From assembly GCF_000155735.2 (NCBI RefSeq), contig NC_020908.1, positions 2,671,001-2,735,000 of the forward strand: 64,000 bases of DNA, given 5' to 3'. The stretch is from Octadecabacter arcticus 238 (GTDB lineage Bacteria > Pseudomonadota > Alphaproteobacteria > Rhodobacterales > Rhodobacteraceae). Of this stretch, positions 47,590-58,047 are shown one piece after another. Position numbers and translations under genes: made by a program. The notes beneath the pieces were generated by a model. That model searched no databases. It saw only the letters and a program-made list of their open reading frames with translations, and was not told the DNA's origin. Positions within the stretch are counted from its first letter, which is position 1, and each line of letters begins with the position of its first letter.

Positions 47590-47931
47590 ATGTCAGATCA
47601 CATCAAAATACAGCCTGCGACAGGCACTTGGGTCGTTCGCGCAGCTGGTGCAGTGCTCGGGGAAAGCAATGATGCGCTTAAGCTGGTGGAAGGCGACAAG
47701 CCGTTCGTGATTTATTTTCCGCGGACTGATATTTCCATGGCATTTTTCGACAAATCCGAAACCACAACGACCTGCCCGCACAAAGGGAAGGCCACATATT
47801 ATGATCTCGTAGCAAAAAGCGGGACATACAAAGACACCGCATGGTCCTATGACGACCCCAAAGACGACGTTGCGCAAATCAAAGGCTATCTGGCATTTTT
47901 CGTCGATAACGTGGCGGTGGAACAGCTTTAA
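47590..47931 (+). CDS. DUF427-domain protein
   Basis: The ATG at 47590 (MSDHIKIQPATGTWVVRAAG) gives 113 residues; a start six codons upstream is possible, but the GGGGGAG ribosome site spans it. The sequence has the DUF427 pattern: GESNDALKLVEGDKPFVIYFPRTDISMAFF, TTTCPHKGKATYYDL and AWSYDDPKDDVAQIKGYLAFF. Members are small beta-rich proteins of unclear function. The stop overlaps the convergent ClC gene end by 4 bases. Confidence 0.9.
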   Translation: MSDHIKIQPATGTWVVRAAGAVLGESNDALKLVEGDKPFVIYFPRTDISMAFFDKSETTTTCPHKGKATYYDLVAKSGTYKDTAWSYDDPKDDVAQIKGYLAFFVDNVAVEQL

Positions 47932-49611
47932 GAATGTTCTTCTGCAGCTGTCGCGGCCAAAGCGCGGTTGAACGCGCGCAAGACGTCGACCTGAAACAGC
48001 GCCCCACGCAGTTCTGGGGGGCCGTCACCAACTGCAGGGATGACAACGGGAATGAAACTTGATCCCGTCGCTTCAAGGATCGGCATGGCTTGGTCCAGCA
48101 TCATGTCTTGCGAAATATACACCCCTTCAAGGATCAGTGCCGCGCAGGTCTCAGGGTCCGCAGCTTTCGGGTGGTCAGCTATACGCATGACGCTAGCCAC
48201 TTTGAACGTTCCCAACAAATAGGCCTGCTGCCAGATGCACGCCGCGCCGTTCCCGTTGGGTGAGAAAGAAGCTGCGATGCACCAGTTTTGATGCCAGTGC
48301 GGATGAAAGCGATACCGACACCATCACTGCGATGCCCGTTTGCCAATCGCCCGTCAGTTCAAACACAATCAACGTGGTTGATATCGGCGCGCCAAGGACG
48401 GCAGCCGTGACAGCGCCCATAATACCTGCCAGCGCGTACAACGTCCCCTCACCCGATACGTCTGGAAAAATTCCAGTCGCGACAATGCCGAACGCCAGAC
48501 CTGTCATCGCGCCGACCATCAAAGACGGTGAAAACACGCCGCCGCCCATGCGCCCTGCCATGGTGATGGCCACCGCAACAATCTTGATGAACACAAACAC
48601 AATTGCTTCGTGCATGACCAATCGGCCCGTCAGGGCGTCAGACGTGGTTTCATAGCCAACGCCGATGATGTGCGGATAAAATATCGCCCCCCCCCCGAGC
48701 AATGTCCCCGCAATCATCGGCCGCAAATAACGCGGAATCCGCCAGCGGGTCTTCAACGCGGTGCCCATGGTGTCGACCCACAAAATCGCCCGCATCAGTA
48801 CCACGGCAATCAGACCGCACAGCAATCCAAGGATCAGGAACGCCGGAAGTTCGACATAAAACGCAAGGATATTCTGGTTCGGGATCAGGAACTCAGTAAC
48901 GTCGCCATAAACGGAACGGTTGATGACAGTCCCCGCAACGGACGCGATGACAATCGGCGCAAAGGCGTGCACCGCAAAATGGCGCAGCACAACTTCGAGC
49001 GCGAACAGCGCGCCGGCAATCGGCGCATTAAAACTTGCGGACACCGCGGCAGCAACTGCGCAGCCCATCAGATCGCGGCCCGTAATCCCATCGGCACGGA
49101 TCAGGCGGCTGACATAGGTCGACACAATCGCGGCCAGATGCACCACCGGACCCTCGCGGCCCGTCGATCCACCGGTTGAGAGCGTGATAAAAGACGCAAG
49201 CGACGAGACAAGACCTTTTCGCCGCTCGACCCGCCCATCATAAAGCGCGGCCCCCTCAATCACATCAGCAACAGAACGCACGCGCCCGTCATCGGTGAAT
49301 TTGTTCAAGATCACCCCGACAGCCAGCCCGCCAGCCATCGGGATCAGTAATATCCACCACCAATCCAGCCGCGCTGCGTCAGATCGCAGATGCGCCACAT
49401 CATCAGTCTGGTAAAGCCACGCCTGAAACGTCTCAATCCCGAACCGAAACCCGATCGCGGCGAAACTGGCCGCAATGCCGACAAGCAACGCAATAAACCA
49501 GAACTGAACTTGGGACGGACCGCGGGTGCGGATCACATGCCAGCCACCACGACAGGCCGTTAGGGCGTCATCGATCCCCTGCCCGATCAGCGATTTCTGC
49601 GGCTCCGCCAT
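47928..49611 (-). pseudogene. ClC chloride channel/transporter, frameshift detaching the CBS part
   Basis: The first frame (49611-48193, 472 residues) has the ClC membrane domain: GGSTGREGPVVHLAAI (selectivity-filter GREGP), an FNAPIAGALFALE helix and GGGVFSPSLMVGAMTGLAFG. It ends in GVHLAAGLFVGNVQSG. The normal continuation, QAYLLGTFKVASVMRIADHP, lies in another frame and runs to 47928, including a CBS-domain C-terminus (ATGSSFIPVVIPAV). One inserted or lost base near 48215-48225 explains this. The membrane part alone could still conduct, but without its regulatory domain. Confidence 0.85.
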
Positions 49612-49681
49612 ATCGTCCCGTTATTTCTTCACTCGCGCGTCGCGGTGTCTTAGAGTGCGGCAATCCAACGGGGAGAATTCC

Positions 49682-51067
49682 ATGTCCATTAACGCCGCCA
49701 TTGACGCGCTTGCCACAGTGTTAGGCGATCGGCTGTCGCAGTCCAAGTCCGATCTGGCAGCACACGGCCAATCCGAGACGCACTTTGATCCGACACCGCC
49801 CGATGCCGTCGCCTATCCGCGCAACACGGATGAGGTTTCGCAAATTGTGACACTCTGTGCGCAGCATCACTGCCCCGTGGTTGGCTACGGCGCGGGGACG
49901 TCACTCGAAGGGCATACATTGGCGACCAGCGGCGGTATCACAATCGATTTTCGCAATATGTCTCAAGTGCTTGAGGTGCAAAGCGGCGACATGACCGTGC
50001 GCGTTCAACCTGGCATCACCCGCGAAGCGTTGAACGAAGACTTGCGCGCAACTGGCCTGTTCTTTCCTGTCGATCCCGGTGCCAACGCATCCCTTGGCGG
50101 CATGGCCGCGACGCGGGCCAGCGGCACCACCGCTGTGCGTTATGGAACCATGCGCGACAATGTTATGGCGCTTGAAGTCGTGCTGGCAGATGGGCGGATC
50201 ATTCGCACAGGATCCGGCGCGCGCAAATCATCGGCGGGTTACGATCTAACGGCGTTGATGGTCGGCTCTGAGGGGACGTTGGGTCTGATCACTGAACTCA
50301 CCCTGAAATTGCAGGGCCAGCCGGAAGCCATCGCCGCCGCCACCTGCGCCTTTGACACAATCGACGCGGCTGTGCAGGCCGTCACAGCGACCATCGCCAT
50401 GGGTATTCCAATGGCGCGGATTGAATTTCTGGACGCGGCCAGCGTCGCCGCGGTGAATGCCTATTCCAAGGCGGACTTTCCAGTGACCCCGCACCTGATG
50501 GTCGAATTTCACGGCTCGGACGCGGGCGTGGCAGAACAGGTCGAACGGTTCGGCGATATCGCGCTAGACTGCGGCGGGTCCGCGTTTTTATGGGCGACAA
50601 AACCCGAAGACCGCACCCGCCTTTGGCAAATGCGCCACCACGCGTATTGGGCCATCCTTGCATCGCGCCCAGGACTAAACGTAGCTGCAACCGCAATTGT
50701 CACCGATGTCTGCGTACCGATCAGCAGGTTGGCGCAGGCTGTGTCCGAAACCCAAGCCGATATAGATGCCAGCACGATCCCCGCACCTATTTTGGGACAT
50801 GTCGGCGATGGGAATTTTCATGCGATTTTGCTGATTGATCCCGAAAACGCGGATGAAAAACACGCGGCTCTGGACCTGTCTGCGCGCATGGCAAAACGCG
50901 CATTGGCACTTGGTGGAACGGTGACAGGCGAACACGGCGTAGGTCTGGGGAAGCTGGACTACATGGCGGCCGAACACGGTGCCAGCTGGGACGTCATGGC
51001 ACAGATCAAACGAGCGATGGACCCGCTGAATATTCTGAACCCCGGCAAAGTTGTGCGACTGAATTGA
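49682..51067 (+). CDS. dld: FAD-linked D-lactate dehydrogenase (cytochrome type)
   Basis: The ATG at 49682 follows GGGGAG and gives 461 residues (MSINAAIDALATVLGDRLSQ). FAD-binding PCMH-domain stretches are VVGYGAGTSLEGHTLATSGGITIDF and VDPGANASLGGMAATRASGTTAVRYGTMRDNV; the C-terminal oxidase domain has GHVGDGNFHAILLIDP and TGEHGVGLGKLDYMAAEHG. It oxidises a D-2-hydroxy acid, most likely D-lactate, passing electrons to cytochrome c or quinone. GlcD (glycolate oxidase) is a close relative, and the window also holds glcB, so glycolate cannot be excluded. Confidence 0.9.
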   Translation: MSINAAIDALATVLGDRLSQSKSDLAAHGQSETHFDPTPPDAVAYPRNTDEVSQIVTLCAQHHCPVVGYGAGTSLEGHTLATSGGITIDFRNMSQVLEVQSGDMTVRVQPGITREALNEDLRATGLFFPVDPGANASLGGMAATRASGTTAVRYGTMRDNVMALEVVLADGRIIRTGSGARKSSAGYDLTALMVGSEGTLGLITELTLKLQGQPEAIAAATCAFDTIDAAVQAVTATIAMGIPMARIEFLDAASVAAVNAYSKADFPVTPHLMVEFHGSDAGVAEQVERFGDIALDCGGSAFLWATKPEDRTRLWQMRHHAYWAILASRPGLNVAATAIVTDVCVPISRLAQAVSETQADIDASTIPAPILGHVGDGNFHAILLIDPENADEKHAALDLSARMAKRALALGGTVTGEHGVGLGKLDYMAAEHGASWDVMAQIKRAMDPLNILNPGKVVRLN

Positions 51068-51096
51068 TGACAGGTGGCAGTAAAGTCACCGGTTGA

Positions 51097-52746
51097 TCAG
51101 GCCGGTAGCAACGCAATCGCGGCTGCGCGTGCCTCATCTGTGATGCGATCGCCGCTTAACATCCGCGCGATTTCATCGATGCGATCCGCACCCACCAAAC
51201 CGACAACGGTCGACAGTGTTGCGTCTTTTGTCTGGCGCTTTTCAACCCGCCAATGGTGATCCCCCAAGGCCGCGACCTGCGGGCTATGGGTCACAACCAG
51301 GACCTGGCCTTGCGATGCCAACTGCGACAGACGGCGCCCGACCGCATCCGCCGTCGCACCGCCGACGCCGCGATCAATCTCGTCAAAGATCAACGTCAGA
51401 CCAGATTCCGTCCCCGTAAGACAGACTTTCAATGCCAGTAAAAAGCGGCTCAATTCACCGCCAGACGCGATTTTACCGATGGGTCCCGCCGGTGCGCCGG
51501 GGTTGGTGGCGACTGTAAACGACACGGTGTCAGCGCCGTCGGGGCCAGCATCGCTCGGTGTGATTTCAGTCACGAAAACAGCGCGTTCCATCTTGAGCGG
51601 CGCCAGTTCCTTGGCCATCGCCTTGTCCAGCTTACCCGCCCACTTGCGCCGCGCGTCGCTTAAACTGCCAGCAGCGCCGTCATAGGCCGCTTGTGCCGTT
51701 GCTAGAACTTCCGCCAGTTCGGCAAGATCAGACGCGCCACGATCCAGCGCAGCCATCCGTTCACGCAACCCGTCCGCAAAGGGACCGAGTTCGTCCGCAA
51801 GAACGTTGTGTTTGCGGGCCAGACCACGGATCGCAAAAAGGCGTTCCTCCGCCTGTTCAAGATCGTGGGGATTGAACGCAAGTTCAGCAATGCAAGTCTC
51901 AACACCTGATTGCGCCTCACCAAGCTCAATCATTGCGCGTTCAAGGGATGCCAACGGCGCGTCAAGAATGCCATCCGCCTGCCCAGATGCATCGCCCAAC
52001 CAACGCATCGCATCACTAAGCTGCCCTTCAGCTCCGTTTACACCAAGCGCCTGATATGCCTTATGAATATCTTCGCCGATCTTTTCGGCTGCCTGCATTT
52101 TGCGGCGCTGTTTGTCCAGATCCGCATCCTCGCCGGCGCTTGGCGATAACCCGTCAAGTTCGGCAACCGAATGGCGTAAGAATTCTTCTTCTGCCTGCAA
52201 TTCAGCGATGCGGACTTCTGCTCCAGCAAGCGCCTTTTTGGCGACGGATAGGTCTTTCCAAGCTGCTCTGACTGCTGTCAAACGCGGCGCCAGATTTCCA
52301 AAATCATCAAGCAAGATGCGGTGCCCGCGCGGGTTCAGCAACCCGTGATCATCGTGCTGCCCATGCAATTCAACCAGCGTTTCGGACACCGCCCGCAAAA
52401 TATCGCCGCTCACTCGTCGGTCGTTTATCCACGCGGTTTTGCGCCCGTCACGGCCATTGATCCGACGCAAAATCAACGCGTCATCGTAGCCAAATCCCGC
52501 CTCGCGCAGCACGTCCCACGCGCCATGACTCTCGGGCAGATCAAACTCGGCAATGACCTCTCCCTGATCCGCGCCTTGGCGCACCAGTTCAGCACGACCG
52601 CGCCATCCCAGCACAAAGCCAAGCGAATCCAACAAGATAGACTTACCCGCACCAGTTTCACCAGTCAGAACATTCAGACCCGGCTGAAACACAAGTTCCA
52701 GCCGGTCAATAATGAGCATGTCACGAATATCAAGGCTGCGGAGCAT
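51097..52746 (-). CDS. recN: DNA repair protein RecN
   Basis: RecN is an SMC-like ATPase for double-strand-break repair. The 549-residue protein begins MLRSLDIRDMLIIDRLELVF, with Walker A TGETGAGKSILLDSLGF (residues 28-44), a long coiled-coil middle (about 150-370), and the C-terminal signature ASGGELSRFLLALK, Walker B LIFDEIDRGVGGATADAVG and VLVVTHSPQVAALGDHHWRVEK. Full length. It follows bamD on the same strand with a 9-base gap. Confidence 0.96.
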   Translation of the reverse strand: MLRSLDIRDMLIIDRLELVFQPGLNVLTGETGAGKSILLDSLGFVLGWRGRAELVRQGADQGEVIAEFDLPESHGAWDVLREAGFGYDDALILRRINGRDGRKTAWINDRRVSGDILRAVSETLVELHGQHDDHGLLNPRGHRILLDDFGNLAPRLTAVRAAWKDLSVAKKALAGAEVRIAELQAEEEFLRHSVAELDGLSPSAGEDADLDKQRRKMQAAEKIGEDIHKAYQALGVNGAEGQLSDAMRWLGDASGQADGILDAPLASLERAMIELGEAQSGVETCIAELAFNPHDLEQAEERLFAIRGLARKHNVLADELGPFADGLRERMAALDRGASDLAELAEVLATAQAAYDGAAGSLSDARRKWAGKLDKAMAKELAPLKMERAVFVTEITPSDAGPDGADTVSFTVATNPGAPAGPIGKIASGGELSRFLLALKVCLTGTESGLTLIFDEIDRGVGGATADAVGRRLSQLASQGQVLVVTHSPQVAALGDHHWRVEKRQTKDATLSTVVGLVGADRIDEIARMLSGDRITDEARAAAIALLPA

Positions 52747-52755
52747 TTTGCCCGC

Positions 52756-53610
52756 CTAGAGCCATTCGCCGCGGACCATTTGGCGATAAATTGCAGCCAA
52801 CCAATTGTCACCCATTGGCTGCGGTTCAACACCGGACCCGGTCAACAAGGCAAAGCTGTCAGCATACCATTCGGTCGAGCGATAGTTGTACCCAAGGACC
52901 GCACCTGCACTGCGTGCCTCGTCCAGCAAGCCAAGGGACAGATAGCTTTCGACCAAACGGTGCAGCGCCTCGGGGGTGTGCGACGTCGTTTGGAAATCTT
53001 CGACCACAATGCGGAACCGGTTCACGGCGGCCGCGAAATTGTCGCGCTTGAGGTAGTAGCGCCCGATTTCCATTTCCTTGGCCGCGAGGTGGTCAAACGC
53101 GAGGTCGAACTTCAATACGGAAGATCGCGCATATTCGCTATCTGGATAGCGTTCAATTACGACCCGTAAAGCCTGCAGCGCCTGAAACGTCAGACCTTGA
53201 TCGCGGCCAATTTCGTCAATCTGATCATAATAGCTCAGCGCCAGCAAATACTGTGCATAGGCCGCGTCGTCATCGACCGGATAGAAATCGATGTAATGCT
53301 GCGCGGCGGCGCGGGAATTGGGGTAATCCTGATCGCGGTGATAGGAAAACGCCTGCATGATCAGCGCGCGTTTGGCCCATTCGGAATAGGGGTAAAGACG
53401 TTCAATCTCACCGAAATAGAACGCCGCATCGTCGGCCTGACTGCGTTCAAGCTCAAACTCACCACGTTCAAAAATTTGCTGTGCGGAAAAGGAGTCGAGC
53501 GCACCAGACGCCCGACTGTCAAATGAATTGCAGCCTGCCAATAAGCCAAGCGCAATAACGCCTGTGGCCAGACCATTTCGAATTCTGCAGATGCTGCTGC
53601 GGCCTGACAT
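52756..53610 (-). CDS. bamD: Outer-membrane assembly lipoprotein BamD
   Basis: BamD is the essential TPR lipoprotein of the BAM complex. The ATG at 53610 gives 284 residues with signal peptide MSGRSSICRIRNGLATGVIA and lipobox LLAGC; the longer start at 53676 lacks family sequence. TPR-like repeats follow: QQIFERGEFELERSQADDAAFYFGEIERLYPYSEWAKRALIM and YPNSRAAAQHYIDFYPVDDDAAYAQYLLALSYY. It lies between lpxC and recN, the usual order in this group. Confidence 0.95.
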   Translation of the reverse strand: MSGRSSICRIRNGLATGVIALGLLAGCNSFDSRASGALDSFSAQQIFERGEFELERSQADDAAFYFGEIERLYPYSEWAKRALIMQAFSYHRDQDYPNSRAAAQHYIDFYPVDDDAAYAQYLLALSYYDQIDEIGRDQGLTFQALQALRVVIERYPDSEYARSSVLKFDLAFDHLAAKEMEIGRYYLKRDNFAAAVNRFRIVVEDFQTTSHTPEALHRLVESYLSLGLLDEARSAGAVLGYNYRSTEWYADSFALLTGSGVEPQPMGDNWLAAIYRQMVRGEWL

Positions 53611-53769
53611 AAAGGCGCCCCCGCTCACGATTATTGTTCGAAGATAACCCTCGATTGACATTTGTCTAGCACACAAATTTGGCGTGCAAAATGCCTTTTC
53701 TACGCCTTTGGGCAGGTTTGGTGGCAGGACTGATATGACAGGCGAAATGCAGCATCAATTGGGCCCAAG

Positions 53770-54690
53770 TTAAGCGACTTGTGGCAGGTCAGCCCAGCGA
53801 AGTCCGACACCTGGCAAACGCGCAGCGATTCCAGCGTCAGCGTCGCGCCAACCCCAAGCTTCTGGGTCAGCAAACAGCGCGCAAAGAAGCGCATTCGTAA
53901 CCGCATGGCCCGCTTTGGAGCCCGTATAACGTCCCAAAATAGGGGCACCCGCTGTGTACAAATCGCCCAATGCATCCAGCATTTTATGGCGCACAGCCTC
54001 GTCCTTGTGGCGCAAACCACCGGGACTGAGGATATCTGCACCATCAACCACGACTGCGTTTTCAAGCGTGCCGCCAAGAGCCAAGCCCTGCGCTCGCATC
54101 GCGTCCACGTCGGACGAACGACAAAACGTGCGGCTGTTGCAAAGCTCACGTACGAAGGCGCCGTTGGACATATTCAGCGTTTTTTCCTGATGACCAATCG
54201 CACGATCTGCAAAATGAATTTCGAACCGGATGTGCAGTGTATCGGCCGGATCGAGCCGCGCTTGCGCGCCTCCCACTGTCACCGAAATTGATTTACGCAC
54301 TTCAATCACGCGCAGCGGCGCGTTAAGGTGGCGGATGCCAGCATGCAGAAACCCTTCGACGAACTCCGCAGAGGATCCGTCGAGAATCGGAACCTCTGGG
54401 CCCGTGACCTCGACCAGCGCGTTATTCAAACCACATCCCGCGAGCGCGGCCATAATATGTTCAATGGTGGAGACAGACGTTCCAGCCGCATTTTCAATGC
54501 GCGTATTTAACGGAGAAACAGTGACACGGTGCCATAGTGCTGGCACGTCAGCATTATAGGCATCAACGTCCGTGCGGCGAAAAACGATTCCATGATCGGC
54601 AGGCGCCGGACGCACAAGGACAGACACAGGCTGCCCAAGATGGAGCCCCTTGCCTTCAAATGCTACTGTGGTTTCAATCGTCGTCTGCAC
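53770..54690 (-). CDS. lpxC: UDP-3-O-acyl-N-acetylglucosamine deacetylase
   Basis: LpxC catalyses the committed step of lipid A synthesis. The 306-residue protein opens MQTTIETTVAFEGKGLHLGQPVSV. Zinc ligands are the His in STIEHIMAALAGCG and the His/Asp pair in RHKMLDALGDLYTAG, and the catalytic C-terminal His is in GSKAGHAVTNALL. The C-terminal part is slightly longer than in E. coli. It lies downstream of ftsZ behind a terminator, so it probably has its own promoter. Confidence 0.96.
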   Translation of the reverse strand: MQTTIETTVAFEGKGLHLGQPVSVLVRPAPADHGIVFRRTDVDAYNADVPALWHRVTVSPLNTRIENAAGTSVSTIEHIMAALAGCGLNNALVEVTGPEVPILDGSSAEFVEGFLHAGIRHLNAPLRVIEVRKSISVTVGGAQARLDPADTLHIRFEIHFADRAIGHQEKTLNMSNGAFVRELCNSRTFCRSSDVDAMRAQGLALGGTLENAVVVDGADILSPGGLRHKDEAVRHKMLDALGDLYTAGAPILGRYTGSKAGHAVTNALLCALFADPEAWGWRDADAGIAARLPGVGLRWADLPQVA

Positions 54691-54846
54691 GTTTTTAGCC
54701 TCATTTTTATTTAGATAGACTTAAGAGGTCGGACCCGATCCCTCAACACACTCTTTGCAACGGTCTGAAACATGGGCGTAACATTGCAGCGCAATACTGC
54801 CGATTTAAATGCTACGGTGCAGCAAGTATCTGTTATAAAAAGAAAA

Positions 54847-54868
54847 AAGGCCACCCGAGGGCAGCCCA
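54847..54868 (-). terminator. Rho-independent terminator after ftsZ
   Basis: On the minus strand GGCTGCCC (54866-54859) pairs with GGGTGGCC (54856-54849), then TTTTTTCTTTTT. It lies about 35 bases beyond the ftsZ stop and separates the division cluster from lpxC. The rest of the 54691-54902 gap holds no gene. Confidence 0.8.
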
Positions 54869-54902
54869 TTTTCATAAATTGTGACCTTACGTCAGACCAA
54901 AA

Positions 54903-56489
54903 TCAGTTCGCTTGGCGGCGCAAAAAGGCGGGAATTTCAATCCGCTCTTGGTCAGCATCGGCCTGTGACATCGGAGCAGGTGCCTCTTCGCGCATGGACT
55001 CGACGGGGGGCTGCGGACGCTCTCTGGCTTGGCTTTCGTTATGGCCGGTCATGCGGCTGATCAGGCTGTTAAGCCCACCCATGCGTGGCTTTGCGGATTC
55101 TTCGGACTCCATCGGTTCTGCGATTGGTGCAGCCACAGGCTTGCTGCGCGCCGCTGCTGTGCGCAAACGATCAAGAGTTTCCTGTGACGGCGTGCCAATT
55201 GCAGGGCGCTGCGGCGCCACGAATGCATCGCTTGATGCTTCGATCTCGATTTCCGCACGGGGCTGATAGGCTGCGGGTGGCAAATCGGAAACGGCAGCAG
55301 CTGCGACTGCAGGCGCGTCAAACGTTGGCTCTTGAAAAATAGGCTCCTGCGGTTGCGCGGCTGTTTCATCAAACAACGTCGGTTCTGGTGCAACCTGCGC
55401 TGCAACTTCGGCAGCAATCGGGGCTGCAACAGCGGGTTCTTCGATCTGCACTTCAGCTGATACGTGTTGCTTCAAAGGCGCTGACATCGGGCGACGCGGG
55501 ACTGGCATATCGCCTGTTTTAATGGCCGCATCAATGCCCGTCGCCACAACAGACACGCGCATCTTGCCCTCCATGCTGGTGTCCAACGTGGACCCGACGA
55601 TGATGTTCGCCTCTGGATCGACCTTTTCGCGAATTTTGTTCGCGGCTTCGTCGAGTTCGAACAACGTCAGGTCGTAGCCACCAGTGATGTTGATCAACAC
55701 TCCGCGTGCGCCCTCGAGCGAGATCTCGTCGAGCAGCGGGTTCGCGATGGCTTTCTCAGCAGCTTGGACAGCGCGATCTGGGCCTTCTGCTTCGCCTGTG
55801 CCCATCATGGCTTTGCCCATTTCGTCCATCACAGCGCGCACGTCTGCAAAATCCAGGTTGATAAGGCCTGGACGAACCATCAGGTCGGTCACGCCCTTAA
55901 CGCCTTGATAAAGAACATCATCCGCCAAAGCGAAGGCTTCGGTGAAGGTGGTGTTTTCATTGGCCAAACGGAACAGGTTCTGGTTTGGAATAATGATCAG
56001 CGTGTCGACGACTTTCTGCAAAGCCTCGATGCCATCATCAGCCTGCTTCATGCGTTTGCCGCCCTCAAACTGGAACGGCTTGGTCACAACTCCAACAGTC
56101 AGAACGCCCAATTCGCGGGCCGCTTGTGCGATGATCGGGGCTGCACCGGTTCCAGTGCCGCCGCCCATGCCTGCCGTGATGAAACACATATGCGCCCCAG
56201 CAAGGTGGTCAACGATCTGTTCAATACTTTCTTCTGCAGCGGCAGCACCGATAGTTGCCCGCGCACCAGCACCCAGACCTTCGGTGACTTTGACACCCAT
56301 CTGGATTTTTGCAGGAGAACGCGATTGCTGAAGCGCCTGCGCGTCCGTATTGGCCACGACGAATTCAACACCCTCGAGCTCCTGCTCAATCATGTTGTTA
56401 ACGGCGTTGCCGCCGGCACCCCCAACACCGAAGACGGTGATGCGTGGCTTAAGTTCGTCCTGCCCGGGCATGGAAAGGTTCAATGTCAT
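54903..56489 (-). CDS. ftsZ: Cell division GTPase FtsZ
   Basis: FtsZ polymerises into the division ring. The 528-residue protein has the N-terminal [18 protein letters not shown], the GTP tubulin-signature [11 protein letters not shown] (about residues 108-118), and the T7 loop [12 protein letters not shown] long Ala/Pro/Glu-rich linker (about 330-480) leads to a C-terminal peptide ending [13 protein letters not shown] that contacts FtsA and other partners. Long linkers are typical of alphaproteobacteria. ftsA lies 200 bases upstream; this gap has room for a separate ftsZ promoter. Confidence 0.97.
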   Translation of the reverse strand: MTLNLSMPGQDELKPRITVFGVGGAGGNAVNNMIEQELEGVEFVVANTDAQALQQSRSPAKIQMGVKVTEGLGAGARATIGAAAAEESIEQIVDHLAGAHMCFITAGMGGGTGTGAAPIIAQAARELGVLTVGVVTKPFQFEGGKRMKQADDGIEALQKVVDTLIIIPNQNLFRLANENTTFTEAFALADDVLYQGVKGVTDLMVRPGLINLDFADVRAVMDEMGKAMMGTGEAEGPDRAVQAAEKAIANPLLDEISLEGARGVLINITGGYDLTLFELDEAANKIREKVDPEANIIVGSTLDTSMEGKMRVSVVATGIDAAIKTGDMPVPRRPMSAPLKQHVSAEVQIEEPAVAAPIAAEVAAQVAPEPTLFDETAAQPQEPIFQEPTFDAPAVAAAAVSDLPPAAYQPRAEIEIEASSDAFVAPQRPAIGTPSQETLDRLRTAAARSKPVAAPIAEPMESEESAKPRMGGLNSLISRMTGHNESQARERPQPPVESMREEAPAPMSQADADQERIEIPAFLRRQAN

Positions 56490-56689
56490 TGTGCTGTCCG
56501 CCTGTATTGTTGGCCCGTCCCAACGAGCGTTCTTGTCGTAGTATTTCTTTTGATCCTAACTGCTGTTGCCACCGTGGTCACGAAAAAACTGCAAAAAAGA
56601 CGCAAAATATGGGCCTGTTTCAGTGATTTTCCGCCGTATCTAGCGTGATCGGCGAAATATTGCGTATGCGTGGGTGGTGACCCACGGAA

Positions 56690-58036
56690 TTACCAGTTCT
56701 CTCGGAACCAACGGACCGCCCGTTTGAACGATCTCGCCGGGTATTTTTCGGCCGGAATGTCGAAATCCCACCATTCGTCTTGTGGATTTGCAGCAAAGAG
56801 TGACAGGCCTACAGCGGCGGAAAATGCCGATCCTGTGGCCGCCTGTGGCAGACCTTGCACGCGCAACGGGCGACCAAGGCGCACCTGCTGGCCGAGGATT
56901 TTGGTCGCTAGACCATCAAGGCCCGGAATTTGGCTGCCGCCACCGGTCAACACGATCTGCTGGCTGGGCAAGTGTTCGAACCCTGCCGCGTCCAAACGCA
57001 CGCGCACTTCTTCAAGAATTTCTTCAACGCGCGGGCGCATGATGCCGATCAATTCAGCGCGTGATACCGTGCGCCGGTCTCGTTCCCAATCGCCTGTGTT
57101 GCTGCCAACTTCGATCATCTCGCGGTCGTCCATCCCCGTTGCCAGCACGCCGCCGTAGAATGTTTTGATCCGTTCCGCCATAGCAGGCGCGACTTGCAAG
57201 CCCATGGAAATGTCAGACGTGACGTGGTCGCCCCCCATGCGCACAGAATCCGAATAGATCATATGTTTGCGCATAAAGATGGAAATGCCAGTCGACCCAC
57301 CTCCCATGTCGATACACGCCGCACCGAGTTCTTGTTCGTCTTCAACCAGCGATGAAATGCCGGATGCATAGGCTGATGATGCAATGCCAGCCAATTCAAG
57401 ATCACAGCGCTTGATACAATAGAGCAGGTTTTCAATGATGCTCGCTTCGACCGTCATCATGTGCATGTCGGTGGTCAGTGTCGCGCCGATTTGCCCACGT
57501 GGATCGGCAAGGCCGGAACGGTGATCAAGTGCAAAGTTGATCGGCTGCGCGTGTAGAACTTCGCGCCCCTCGCCTATATCCGGAATCTCACATTCGGCCA
57601 GCACGCGGCCAATATCGCCCTCGGTGACAACCTGCCCCTGCACATCAACCTGCCCGTCCAGCCCGTAGGACCGCGGACGCCCGCCTGACAAACACGCAAT
57701 CACATGATCAACACGAACATTGGCCATTTTCTGTGCCGCTTGAACGGCGGTGCGCACCGCACGTTCCGTTTCGGCCATGGCCTCGACCTCACCAAAACGA
57801 ACACCCCGCGAACGGGTCGTCGCGGCTCCAATGACGCGAAATGACGATTGACCCGCCATGGATCCAACCCCGTCGCCACCACTGTCCTTGGCACTAAACT
57901 GTTCGGGCCCATCAAAACGCAGCACGAGGCAGGCGATTTTTGAACTGCCCACATCTAGGATGGCAATGACGCCCCGTTGCATGGCCGCTTGGCGCATATT
58001 GCGCATGGCGCGTTGGGATTGGTACAGATCTCTCAT
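56690..58036 (-). CDS. ftsA: Cell division protein FtsA
   Basis: FtsA is the actin-like protein that ties FtsZ to the membrane. The 448-residue protein has IAILDVGSSKIACLVLRF (phosphate 1), ACIDMGGGSTGISIFM (phosphate 2), VVLTGGGSQIPGLDGLA-like IVLTGGGSQIPG (adenosine), and a C-terminal amphipathic end (FKRAVRWFRENW) suited to membrane binding. The start at 58036 is followed by other in-frame ATGs within 20 codons, so the exact start is uncertain. It follows ftsQ by 11 bases. Confidence 0.95.
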   Translation of the reverse strand: MRDLYQSQRAMRNMRQAAMQRGVIAILDVGSSKIACLVLRFDGPEQFSAKDSGGDGVGSMAGQSSFRVIGAATTRSRGVRFGEVEAMAETERAVRTAVQAAQKMANVRVDHVIACLSGGRPRSYGLDGQVDVQGQVVTEGDIGRVLAECEIPDIGEGREVLHAQPINFALDHRSGLADPRGQIGATLTTDMHMMTVEASIIENLLYCIKRCDLELAGIASSAYASGISSLVEDEQELGAACIDMGGGSTGISIFMRKHMIYSDSVRMGGDHVTSDISMGLQVAPAMAERIKTFYGGVLATGMDDREMIEVGSNTGDWERDRRTVSRAELIGIMRPRVEEILEEVRVRLDAAGFEHLPSQQIVLTGGGSQIPGLDGLATKILGQQVRLGRPLRVQGLPQAATGSAFSAAVGLSLFAANPQDEWWDFDIPAEKYPARSFKRAVRWFRENW

Positions 58037-58047
58037 GTTTTACACAC

